DNA from: Sorex araneus
Lineage: Eukaryota; Chordata; Mammalia; Eulipotyphla; Soricidae
NCBI RefSeq assembly: GCF_027595985.1
Contig: NC_073305.1
Span: 114,648,259-114,712,258, forward strand
Reading direction: 5' to 3'
DNA length: 64,000 nt
In this document: positions 12,331 to 21,891 of the stretch, in pieces
How positions within the stretch are numbered: position 1 is the first letter of the stretch
Layout: the number at the start of each line of letters is the position of its first letter
Position numbers and translations under genes: made by a program
The notes under the pieces: model-generated
Seen by the model: the letters and a program-made list of their open reading frames with translations, nothing else
The model's database searches: none
What the model was told of the DNA's origin: nothing

Positions 12331-12990
12331 AAGTTCAAAGCAATCCATTATATTACGAGGCTATGAAAAAGAAAATCATACACATGCACATATGCACAAA
12401 GAAAATTTCATAATTATAGTACTTGATGCAAAAATTATTTGACATAACTCAACACCCATTCCTGATTAAAAAAAACTCTTTGAAAAAGAGATTAAAAAGA
12501 ACTTCTACAATTTACTAAGTACTAGCTATAAAAATCTATAGTTAACAATAAACTTAATGGTGAAAGATGAAATATTTTCTTCCCAAAATTAGGGAAAAAA
12601 AGTGTCATATCATGAGGTATCTAAATACTGGATGTTTTAAACAGTAGCACAAATCAGAAAAAGAAAATAAAAGTAATGCCAGCAGGAAAGAAAGAAAACA
12701 GTCACTATTCGTACACTATATGTACAGTATAGAAAATATTAAGAAATACTTACAAAATCTCTTAGACCTAAGAAGAGAACAGAAGGCACAATGAATACAA
12801 ATAACCTTTCTATATATATATACACATATATATAGTGATTATGTAAAAACTTATATTTAAAATCACTAAAAAATAAAATATTGCAGTATAAATATAACAC
12901 ATATTAGACATGATTACAACTGAAAAGCACTAAAGCAAGAACCAAGGAATATCTAAATAAATGAGAGAACATCTCATGACAGGAAAATTT
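12331..12990 (+). mobile_element. Old sense L1 ORF2 (reverse transcriptase region) fragment
   Basis: AACTCAACACCCATTCCTGA, then ACTTAATGGTGAAAGATGAA and ATGCCAGCAGGAAAG, follow the order of the L1 ORF2 reverse-transcriptase region, with deletions. It lies head to head with the antisense ORF2 piece at 11860-12330, so the two may be one 5'-inverted insertion. Confidence 0.6.
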
Positions 12991-13056
12991 ACACACTCTA
13001 ACGTGTTAATTTTTAAACTGATAACACAAGTTTAAAACAATTCTTACTAAAATTCT

Positions 13057-14284
13057 GGGCTCGATAGCACAGTGGTTGGGCTTTCGCCTTTCACTCGACC
13101 AACCCGAGTTCGATTCCTTCGCCCCTATACAATGCACTGGTTGAACTCCACAAGAAGAAAACTGCCAACCCTATCAAAAAATGGGGTGATTAAATGAACA
13201 GAAACTTTCCCAAAGAAGAAATCCAAATGGCTGAGAGGCACATGAGAAAATTTTCAACATCACTAATCATCAGGGAGATGCAGATCAAAACAACAGTGAG
13301 ATATTATCTCACACCACAGAGACTGGTCCACATCCCAAAAAACAAAAGCAACTGGTGTTGGCGTGGATGTGGGGAGAAAGGGACTCTCCCTCACTGCTGG
13401 TGGGAATGCTGACTGGTTCAGCCCTTTCGGAAAACAATATGGGCGATTCTCAAAAAGTTAGAAATTGAGCTTCCATTTGACCCAGCAATACCACTCTTGG
13501 GAATATATCCCGGAGAGGCAAAAAGGTATAGTAGAGATGACATCTGCATTTCTATGTTCATTGCCGCACTGTTTACAATAACCACAATATGAAAAAAAAC
13601 AGAGTGCCCCAAAACAGATGACTGGCTAAAGAAACTCTGGTATATCTACACAATGGAATACTATGTAGCTGTCAGAAAACATGAAGTCATGAAATTTGCA
13701 TGTAAGTGGATCAACATGGAAAATATCATGCTGAGTGAAATGAGTCAGAAAGGAAGAGACAGACATAGAAAGATTGCACTCATATGTGGAATATAAAGTA
13801 GCTGAGAGGTATAAGCTTACAATGTTGCAATTTCTGGCAGATATTTCTCTGGACTTAGTTGCTAAAATGCTAAAATACAGAAATCCAAACCCGTGCGGCT
13901 GCTAGTGTGGCCTCTAGACCTCATATCTCTTCATTCTCAGCAATGGAAAACAAATTATCAAATGCTTTCTTTTCAGCAGGTCGACTTTAGGGGGGAGAAA
14001 CTCCATATCAATTATAGTGACTTTTAAAAAAAATATTGAATGTAATCAAAGTAAAGTGAAAGTAAAGTGAAATTTACCAGTTACACATGCGGGGTGGGGG
14101 GCTGGGGAGGTGGGGGGGGAGGGGGAGGCATACTGTGATTCTTGGTGGTGGAATATGAGCACTGGTGACGGGATGGGTGTTCGAGCATTGTATAACTGAG
14201 ACTTAAACCTGAAAGCTTTGTAACTTTCCACATGGTGATTCAATAAAAGAATAAATTAAAAAATAATAAAATAAATAAAATAAA
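13057..14284 (+). mobile_element. SINE-head/L1 chimera: SOR-related head fused to L1 3' end
   Basis: 13057-13126 is the tRNA-like head of the second SINE family (TCGATAGCACAGTGGTTGGG, B box GAGTTCGATTCC). It passes without an A-tail into L1 ORF2 sequence at about 13127. The L1 part encodes [16 protein letters not shown] and HCWWEC, then a stop at 13410, then decayed frames to ICGI near 13795. The L1 3' UTR, a G-rich tract at about 14088-14130 and an A-rich tail follow. I found no convincing target duplication. Confidence 0.75.
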
Positions 14285-14433
14285 ATATTGAATATAGTAA
14301 GCTAAAAAAAAGCATAAGAGTCCCTTTAATAGACTTTATGAGAGTAATTGACTCAATATCTTGTGTCATACCAAATTTAACTTAAAACAAATCAAAAAAT
14401 AAAAAACATAAATCATGTTTAGAAAATGGAAGA

Positions 14434-15154
14434 CTTGCAGTAATGTGTCTCTATCTGTTACGTCCATCATCCTAACTATGATATGTCTTGGAGTTTTTCT
14501 CTTAGGGTCTCTTTTAGCTGGTACCCTTCTGGCTCCTTGAATCTGGATGTCTGCATTGTCCAGCTCTGGGAACTTTTCAGCAATGATTTTTTTGACTGTG
14601 GCTTTTTCATTGGGGTTGGTTCCCTGTCCTTCTGGTAGTCCAATGATTCTAATGTTGTTCCTCTTGAATTCATCCCCTAGGACTCTAATTCTCCCTAGAG
14701 CTATTTTGAGGTCTCTCCCCATTGATTGTTGTTGCCTATAGGCTTCCTGGAGCTGATCTTCAAGCTCACTGATTCTGTCCTCTGCTGCAGTCATTCTATT
14801 GTTGAGGGCACCCACTGAGATTTTTAATTCATCTACGGAATCCTTGATTTGTGACATTTCCTTCTGTAGGTTTTTTCTTTCTGTTCTCATTTCTTCCCGT
14901 AATTTCTCAGCTGTCTGTTGTATCGTTTCTGTGAGGTCTGCCTTTAATGTAATGAATAACTTGTCAAACTTTCGATTGAGTTGATTGAACATCTTGAGGA
15001 TTTCAGCTCTGAATTCTTTATCAGAGAGCTCGAGTTTGTAGGTAAGGTCTAGTGATGCATCAAGACTCTTTTCTTCGTCTTCCCCTTGTGGCGGGGATTT
15101 GTGCTGTTTCTTCATATTGCTGTGGTAGTATGGCAAAGGGGTCTTAAAGTTCAC
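14434..15154 (-). pseudogene. L1 ORF1 protein, 3'-truncated by the inversion
   Basis: An open frame of 240 codons from ATG 15154 to the target-site border at 14434. After a charged N-terminus (a second candidate start is MKKQHKSPPQGE) comes a long coiled coil with heptads (about residues 60-160, KADLTETIQQTAEKLREEM). The RNA-binding core follows with NNIRIIGLPEGQ and the start of the C-terminal domain, RHIIVRMMDVTDRDTLLQ. The rest of the C-terminal domain is absent, and the reading continues into non-L1 flank. In an intact L1 this protein forms the trimeric RNA chaperone. The lack of stops suggests a fairly recent insertion. Confidence 0.85.
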
Positions 15155-15479
15155 CTCTGGTTGTGAAAAAGGATTCTAAATGGCCTTGGTCAATGGTGAT
15201 CAATTTCTTCTGTACTCCCTCTAGAAGATGTCCCTCTCTGATGTTCCTCTATTATTTATGTGAAAGTTCAAGAAATACTTTTTGAGAGTGAGGTCCATTA
15301 GGTTTAGCTTGAATAGCAGCTTATACTCATTGGTAGTTTTTGAAATTTGGAATTAGCTAGGAACTTATTTAGGAAGTATTTTAAGGCCCTCAAAGATGAT
15401 AAGCAGGGATATAGGTGATGAATATTCAGAAGTACCAAATAATTGCTTGGTATTTGAAAAAAAAATAAATAAATAACTG

Positions 15480-15797
15480 CAGCCACGTTAGCGTCCGCTG
15501 CTCCGGAGGAGGCCACGCCCACTTTGTTGAAGCCACGCCCACTTTTGTTGAGGCCACGCCCACTAACAAAATGTGGCTGGGTGACCTCAGGGGCTGGGGA
15601 GGTGCAGGCGCAGATGGGATGGCGCCCGTTCACTCCACTAACCTGAAAAGGGGAGCGGAGCAGTGGGCCGGCGCTGGAAGGTGATGAGGGTCTAGATGGG
15701 CGTTGCTCAGGAAAGGTGGAGCCAGGGTCCGAGGAAGATGGCGCGGGGGGCGGGGGGGGGGGGATGTGCAGGCGTAGATGGGATGGCGCCCGTTCAC
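15480..15797 (-). repeat. GC-rich L1 5' UTR with tandem monomer-like repeats
   Basis: CpG-rich sequence belonging to the inverted part of the L1. Three GCCACGCCCACTTTG-like units stand in tandem at about 15508-15565. A longer unit containing GGGATGGCGCCCGTTCACT occurs at about 15617 and 15779, a spacing of about 160 bp. This resembles promoter monomers of other mammalian L1s. Confidence 0.65.
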
Positions 15798-16036
15798 TCA
15801 TTGCAGTACTGTTTACAATAGCCAGAATCTGGAAAAAAACAGAGTGCCCCAAAACAGATGACTGGTTAAAGAAACCCTGGTACATCTACACAATGGAATA
15901 CTATGTAGCCATCAGAAAACATGAAGTCATGAAATTTGCATATAAATGGATCAACATGGAAAGTATCATGTTGAGTGAAATGAGTCAGAAAGAAAGAGAC
16001 AGACATAGAAAGATTGCACTCATATGTGGAATATAA
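15798..16036 (+). pseudogene. L1 ORF2 protein, C-terminal remnant
   Basis: The frame reads KTECPKTDDWLKKPWYIYT, MEYYVAIRKHEVMKFAYK and on to RKIALICGI with its natural stop at 16034-16036. This is the last about 80 residues of L1 ORF2p; nothing of the endonuclease or reverse transcriptase remains. Confidence 0.85.
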
Positions 16037-16622
16037 TGTAACTGAGAAGTACAAGTTGGCAACGATGCAACTTCTGGCAGATATCTCTCTGGACTTAGTT
16101 ACTAAAATACTAAAATACAGAAACCCAAAACCAAGAGGCCGCTAAGTGTGGTCACTCGACCTCATACCTCTTCATCCTCAGCAATAGAAAACAAATTATC
16201 TAATGCTTCCTTTTCAGCAGGTCTGACTTTAGGGGAGAGACTCTCCAAACAATAATAGTGAGTTTTGTTGAAATATTGTATGCAATCAAAGTGAAAGTAA
16301 AGTGAAATTTATCAGTTACACAGGCAGGGGGGCTAAGGGTGGGGGGGCTAGGGGCGTGGGGGGTTAGGGTTGTGGGGGTGCGGGGTGGAGCTATACTGGG
16401 ATTCTTGGTGGTGGAATATGTGCACTGGTGAAGGGATGGGTATTCGAGCATTGTATAACTGAGATTTAAACCTGAAAACTTTGTAACTTTCCACATGGTG
16501 ACTCAATAAAAAATTTTAAAAAAAAAGAAAATGGAAGAAAATTTTCAGGGTAAAAATCTAGTTTAAGAATTCTTAAAGCTGACATAACAATATATTAAAT
16601 CCAAGGCAAAACTAAAAAACTG

Positions 16623-16786
16623 CTTTGTTTGTTTGTTTGCTTTCGCTTTTTGGGTCACACCCCCTGGCGGTGCTCAGGAGTTACTCCTGGCGGTGCTCGG
16701 GGAACCATATGGGAAGCTGGGAATCAAGCCCTGGTAGGCCACATGCAAGGCAAACACCCTACCCACTGTGCTATCGCTCCAGCCCC
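16623..16786 (-). mobile_element. SOR-type SINE with target duplication
   Basis: Reverse SINE from CTTTTTGGGTCACACCCC to CTATCGCTCCAGCCCC. Flanks are AAAACTAAAAAACTG (16608-16622) and AAAACTGAAAAACTG (16787-16801), one mismatch in 15. Confidence 0.9.
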
Positions 16787-16859
16787 AAAACTGAAAAACT
16801 GAATTTTATTTAAATTAAAATTTTTGTTCAGTAGAAGAATCTGATAAGAAACTGAAAAG

Positions 16860-17035
16860 GGGCTAGAGAGATAATACAGAGGTTTTGGTGCTTGCCTTGC
16901 ACACAATTTATTAGAATTCAAATCCCAGCACTGCATATGGATCTCTGAGCACTAGCAGCAGTAATCCCTGAGGACAGAGCTAGGAGTAACCCTGAGCACC
17001 GCTGGGTGTAGTTCCTACCTCCTATTCCAAAAAGA
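16860..17035 (+). mobile_element. SOR-type SINE, older forward copy
   Basis: Starts GGGCTAGAGAGATAATACAG. It has a degenerate B box (GAATTCAAATCCCAGCA) and the core TAACCCTGAGCACCGCTGG, and ends in an A-rich stretch. Confidence 0.8.
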
Positions 17036-17261
17036 AGTCAAAAAACAAACTAAAGGGAGAAAATAATTGTAAGCCATGTGTCAGACAATGAGTTACATTC
17101 TAGATGATGTAATGCACATTTAGAAGTGCCTAAAAATTCTGAAAGCAAATTTTGAGATACTGGTGTGAAGACAGGTAAACTGTACTACCTAAACCTCCTG
17201 TGAGGAAGTAAATGACATGTGCACTCTGAAAAGAGCTTGGCATTTTCTTTAAAAACTGTGT

Positions 17262-17725
17262 TCTAGCCATACAACCCAACAACTGTGGTCCCGTCATTTA
17301 TTACAGAGAAGTAAAAATTTTTCACATAAATATCTACTGACAATTCTGTATAGCAACTTTATTTGTAATGCTCCCAAAATAAAAACAACCCAGATGTCCT
17401 TCAATTAAATGACTCTATTACTTTGAATCACAGAATATTACTCAACAATAAGGGGGACAATTATTGATGCATACATCCTATTGAGAATTAAAATGAATGA
17501 GAGAAAAAAAAGAGTAACTCCAAATTTTATAGAAAAAGACAATAGATTTAGGGGTTGCCAGAGGTTCAGATGGGGTTTAAAGTAGCAGGTGGTGGTTATT
17601 AAAGGTCAAGTTGAGGGGGCTCTGGGGAAAGCAAAAGCTTTAGACTGACTTTAGAAATGCTCAGTTCTGGTTGATATGTACTATAGTTGCACAAAATTTT
17701 GCCATTAGGGAATTGTGTGCAGAGC
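17262..17725 (+). mobile_element. Old L1 3' end
   Basis: CATACAACCCAACAACTGTG, CCAGATGTCCTTCAATTAAA, AGAATATTACTCAACAATAA and AGGGGTTGCCAGAGGTTCAG follow the order of a mammalian L1 ORF2 terminus and 3' UTR. It is decayed and has no clear tail. Confidence 0.65.
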
Positions 17726-17989
17726 CTTTCCTATGTTACTTCCTAGAACTGAATGTTATGAATGGTCCTAAAGAGAAAAATTCCTGAGAATGGGTCCACG
17801 ATATGCACCAGGATACACAAACAAAAATTATTTCCTGCTGGTGGTGGATTCCTCATCGGCAGGTAGACCTCCCACCAGCAGGGGACTAGGGTTCCCTTGG
17901 GTGGCAACCTTCCCTTGGGAGAGAGAGGTGGCAACCTCCAGAAAAAAATCTACCACTTTCCTCTCTACCAACCTCGGTTACCTGGGGGA

Positions 17990-18725
17990 GTGATTGGAAA
18001 TAAAGAACTAATGAGAGTCTGTGATGTGCCCCTCCAAGGCAGGAATGCTCACCTCCTGCCAACCCCCACTGATGTAGGCAGGTAGATAGGGAAAGGCCCT
18101 TGGCAATGAAACTTAGATTCTCTGGGAAGGAGAATCCTGAGACTGACCCACCCTGTGAATACAGAAAATGGACCCGATAAGAACTTCAGCAGACCCTGAG
18201 GAGGTTGGACCCCTCCCCATGAAGTTCCTCGAATTCCCTCGACCTCTCCCTTAATCTGATTAAAATGTGATCCAGCCTAAAAAGACCATCACCACTCCCA
18301 ACCTCCCTGGTAACCTCCTTAGCAACGGACTTTTACCTTGGAAGAAACCCCATGTGGGGGCAGGTTGAAGAAACCCTATAAAAGACACTTGAACAAAGGA
18401 AGGGCACGCATATGCTGCCTGAGCCCATGTGCTGCTTGCGCCCACGTGGCCAAGCACATGCGGTGCCCGAGCACATGTGTCACCCGCATCTCCCCTCTTG
18501 AGATGTGTACTTTCATGTTTTCTTGTCTAGTGTTAGGATGTGTGTAGCGCTCTCTCCATCCTTGCAGAAGCCCACTTTCTCTCTTGAGCGAGTTACTCCT
18601 ATTTTTCTTTTCCGCTTATTCCTTCCTCCTTCCCTCAAAACCCTCTAAATAAAATCTCTTACTTCACTGCTTGTCTACTCCTGAAAATTTTTTCCGCGAG
18701 CAAGATAAGAACCCAGTAATCCTGG
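17990..18725 (+). mobile_element. Endogenous-retrovirus LTR, forward
   Basis: Promoter and polyadenylation signals occur in LTR order: TATAAAAG at 18377-18384, then the motif TCTTGAGATGTGTACTTTCA near 18494, then AATAAA at 18648-18653 with a U5-like stretch after it. TAGCAACGGACTT upstream and the GAGATGTG motif are shared with the LTRs at 19.0-19.7 and 46.4-46.8 kb. Exact ends were not fixed. No viral gene is present. Confidence 0.65.
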
Positions 18726-18949
18726 GTCCCGGGTGGTAGAGGCTGGGAAGAAAGTGACTGTCTTCCTCCTCCCCGCTTCACATAAGTCACCCGTGGGGCC
18801 CACCGACATCACCATGAGGCAGCTTCAAGCTGCACCTGAAGTCCACTTGTTCTCCCTGGAGTGGGCGATTGTTCCTGCCACTCGATTTCTTGGGGAGTCA
18901 CGAACTCAGACTGGCTCAAGAAACTGCTCTTTGCAGGAAAGGAAAGTCA

Positions 18950-19700
18950 TTCCTAGACCTTATCCAGACCTTTTGGATTCATTTCTTTTCTTTCACAGAA
19001 AAGAACTTGGGGAGGGGACACATAATGTAGTAAAACAAGTTTATTGGGAGAATAAAGGAAAAGAAGGAGAGAGATCGGTTTAGATACATGCTCAAGAGAA
19101 CATGGACTTCTCCAGAATTTAGGAAAACAAATTACACAGGCCAAGCACAGGTGTGAGAACCATTTCTCCAGAACAGGGAAATGCTCCCTGAAGTATGAAA
19201 ATCCACATCTCGAGAGGAGAGATATGGGTGCCTGTCATCCTCTGCCAGGCTGTACAGCGCAACAGTCCATTGTTAGGGTGGTTGCCTAGGAGGTGAGCTT
19301 GAAACTGTTGATTGTCTATTGATATTCTTTGCATGACCTTTGTTCCAGCACCAGTGTGGGGGAGAAGGGCAGGGGGAGGCAGGTAGGGGTGGAGGGGGAA
19401 GCTTCTCTTTCCAGGGGGTCCAGTCACATCTCCTGTCAGGAAACCTCCTTGCACCTGCCCTGGAATTCTGCCTCAGTGTTTTTCTGGATTCTTCACAGGT
19501 CTTTGTGTCAAAGGTCCCCATGCCTTGGGGCTGGTTTAGGTTTCAGGCAGTTTCCTCAACACATATTACCTAGGTCTTCCTATACTCCTGCCTGCAAGCT
19601 TTCAAACATCCTACTCTCCTCTAGCCCCTTTGCCTTAGTATCTTGCATAGTTAAATCCAGCGCAGAGTTTACCAGCCGCCCCCTCCCCCCCAAAGAATAT
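18950..19700 (-). mobile_element. Related endogenous-retrovirus LTR, reverse (convergent with the previous one)
   Basis: On the minus strand the order is a TAGGCAACCACCCTAAC block, CTCTCGAGATGTGGATTTTC, CCCAATAAACTTGTTTTACT (AATAAA at 19040-19045) and a U5-like end near 18950. The conserved blocks match the forward LTR at 18 kb in order, so the two face each other. Short open frames over it have no recognisable product. Confidence 0.6.
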
Positions 19701-19920
19701 CAAAGCAGATTGCCACATTTCCTGGGCGTTCCTTTCCTTCTCCTTTCCCATCTTTCCTCAAATAAAGTTTTACTGATTTTGGCCATCCTGTCTCAAGCCC
19801 TCTGCTTTCCATCTTTTTTTTTTTTTTTCCGCTTTCAATCTTGACTGCCCAAGGACAAGAATCTGAGAACCCTATAATAATAATGCCAACTGAGGTTAGC
19901 ACAAAAAAAATAATAACCTC

Positions 19921-20087
19921 GGGGCTGGGGCAATAGCACAGCGGGTAGGGCGTTTGCCTTGCATGCGGCTGACCTGGGTTCGATTCCCAGCATCCCATAT
20001 GGTCCCCTGAGCACCGCCAAGAGTAACTCCTGAGTGCAAAGCCAGGAGGTAACCCCTGTGCATTGCCGGGTGTGACCCAAAAAGCAA
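19921..20087 (+). mobile_element. SOR-type SINE, well preserved
   Basis: Near-consensus copy: GGGGCTGGGGCAATAGCACA head with A box, B box GGGTTCGATTCCCAGCATC, core CCATATGGTCCCCTGAGCAC and end GTGTGACCCAAAAAGCAAA. Its tail has expanded into (AAT)n. Confidence 0.93.

Positions 20088-20134
<47 letters not shown>
20088..20134. repeat. (AAT)n microsatellite grown from a SINE tail
   Basis: A perfect AAT run of about 15 units directly after the SINE at 19921-20087 and directly before the next SINE head. Confidence 0.95.
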
Positions 20135-20135
<1 letters not shown>

Positions 20136-20272
20136 CTGGGGCTGGAGAGATAGTACAGTAGTGGGTAGGGCACTTTCCTTGCACTCCACGGATCAGGGTT
20201 CAATCCCTTGTACTCTAGAAGGTTCCTGGAATCTGCCAAAATTGATCCCTGACACTTTCAGGTGTGGTCACC
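20135..20272 (+). mobile_element. SOR-type SINE, forward, shortened
   Basis: Head GGGGCTGGAGAGATAGTACA, B box AGGGTTCAATCCCTTG, and a 3' part ending TCAGGTGTGGTCACC with an internal deletion. Confidence 0.82.
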
Positions 20273-21165
20273 TGGAATTTAAATTTTTCCCATGAGGAAA
20301 TATGTAGGAAAATAATTCATTGGTAAATTGTACTGCACATTTTTAAAAAAGGCAATAATGCAAATTTTACCAAATCTTTCTAGAAAATTAAAGAGAAAAC
20401 ATTCCCCAACTCCATTCCACGAGATTTTGGGAAATTTTAAATTCTGAATAAGAAAAGTTGAAGCTTATCCTGCAGGAAGTCTGTTTGGAATGTAGGGCAG
20501 GTAGAACATCTGTTTTGGAGGAATTAAATAAACAAAACAGAAAAGCAAGGACATTAGGCTGGGCGAGTGCAAAGCAGTATTGAATTGCAATTACAGTATT
20601 GACCTTGCTCTTCAATAATCAAGTGAGATTACTTGTTCTTACCATTAACTCAAAAGTAAAATGAAAACGACTGTAGCATTATAAAATTTGCAAGCAAAAT
20701 CCAAAGATCAGCACAAATTTGAAAATTCTGCTTTGGAAAATTATCTGGGTGCTATAGTGCGACAGTGCTACATGCAACTGAATGAGGCTCAGACAAGGTA
20801 CCTTACTTGATCCTACAAAATGTGGTGTAGACAGTCCTTCAGATATGACTTTGAGCATAACATATGGCTCCTATGAAGATGTATTCATAATGTGACAAGT
20901 CCTTTTACAAAATGGTGAGCTAATGCACATTTCGCTAGAATTAATTTTAAATAGCCTTTCAACTCTTATTAAAAATGAGAACATCTTTTGAGTACTACTC
21001 TTCCATTAACACCTTGTAACTTCTTTCTGACTTGAAAGAAAGAAAGGCTTTTTGTGGGGAGCTATATTAGACGAGAAATAAAGGGGAGAAGCTCAGGCAG
21101 GAGTTAGAGCAAGAAGTTACTGAACTGAACATGTACTTAAAGGAATGCACTTTGAATACTTTCGA

Positions 21166-21168
<3 letters not shown>
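20273..21168. other. Unclassified intergenic DNA
   Basis: No gene or repeat recognised. Short open frames show no family features. Confidence 0.5.

Positions 21169-21223
<55 letters not shown>
21169..21223. repeat. (CT)n microsatellite
   Basis: An uninterrupted CT run of about 27 units at the tail side of the reverse SINE that follows. Confidence 0.95.
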
Positions 21224-21226
<3 letters not shown>

Positions 21227-21240
21227 CCATCTCCCCCACC

Positions 21241-21402
21241 CTGGTTTTTAGGCCACTCCTGGGTGTGCTCAAGGCTAACTCTTAACTCTGGGCTCAGGGA
21301 TCACTCCTGTCGGTGCTCAGGGGGACAATATGGGGTACTGGGGATCAAACCCAGGTTGGTAACATGCAAGGCAAGTGCCCTATCCCCAGTGCCCTCCCCC
21401 TT
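21241..21402 (-). mobile_element. SOR-type SINE between two microsatellites
   Basis: Reverse SINE with GGTTTTTAGGCCACTCC, GGGCTCAGGGATCACTCC, GGTACTGGGGATCAAACC and a diverged head complement. (CT)n borders its tail side and (CA)n/(CAC)n its head side. Confidence 0.8.
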
Positions 21403-21426
21403 CTCCTCCCCCTCCTCCCAGCCTCC

Positions 21427-21428
<2 letters not shown>

Positions 21429-21478
<50 letters not shown>

Positions 21479-21504
21479 ACCACCACCACCACCACCACCA
21501 CCAC
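21429..21504. repeat. Compound (CA)n/(CAC)n microsatellite
   Basis: About 24 CA units run into about nine CAC units. The poly-Thr/His and poly-Val/Cys frames predicted here are translations of this repeat, not genes. Confidence 0.95.
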
Positions 21505-21674
21505 AATTTTTATGTTAAAAGAAAAGAAACCACCCAGGAAGTTCCTATAAGGTTTTAATCACCAAAAGCCTGTACTGTGTAGCAATATAATTTTAAAGGA
21601 GGGGCAGGAATTGATGGGTAAGGGTGTCAGACAGAAAAATAGGGGAAGAAATTTTGACTTTAAAAAATGCTTTA

Positions 21675-21882
21675 GGGGCTGGAGTGATAGCACAGCGGGT
21701 AGGGCGTTTGCCTTGCATGCGGCCAACTCGGGTTCAAATCCCAGCATCCCATATGGTCCCCTGAGCACCACCACGGGTGATTCCTGAGTGCATGAGCCAG
21801 GAGTGACCCCTGTGCATTTCTGGATGTGACCCAAAAAGCAAAAAATAGACAAACAAACAAATAAATAAATAAATAAATAAAT
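21675..21882 (+). mobile_element. SOR-type SINE with 9-bp target duplication and (AAAT)n tail
   Basis: Head GGGGCTGGAGTGATAGCACA, core CCATATGGTCCCCTGAGCAC, end GATGTGACCCAAAAAGC, then an AAAC/AAAT tail. AATGCTTTA occurs on both sides (21666-21674 and 21883-21891). Confidence 0.92.
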
Positions 21883-21891
21883 AATGCTTTA

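Larger units (their letters stand above)
14434..16525 (+). mobile_element. 5'-inverted (twin-primed) L1 with perfect 13-bp target duplication
   Basis: AGAAAATGGAAGA occurs at 14421-14433 and 16526-16538 and brackets one insertion. The left part, 14434 to about 15797, is L1 5' UTR plus ORF1 on the minus strand. The right part, about 15798-16525, is ORF2 C-terminus, 3' UTR and A-tail on the plus strand. The ORF1 end of the inverted part starts exactly at the target-site copy, and the 5' UTR end meets ORF2 at the inner junction. This is the order expected when the 5' segment is inverted during target-primed reverse transcription, here with roughly 4 kb of the middle lost. Confidence 0.93.

Noticed and set aside
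18733-19083. 116-codon plus-strand frame between the two LTRs
   Set aside because: It crosses the end of one LTR and the U5-like end of another and shows no retroviral or cellular domain.
19921-19995. tRNA gene suggested by A and B boxes
   Set aside because: The boxes belong to the SINE head; no complete cloverleaf with a plausible anticodon arm is present.
19669-20239. 130-170-codon minus frames near 20 kb
   Set aside because: They translate an (AAT)n run and two SINEs on the reverse strand.
21131-21558. Frames with poly-Ser/Leu, Thr/His or Val/Cys
   Set aside because: Caused by (CT)n, (CA)n and (CAC)n repeats.
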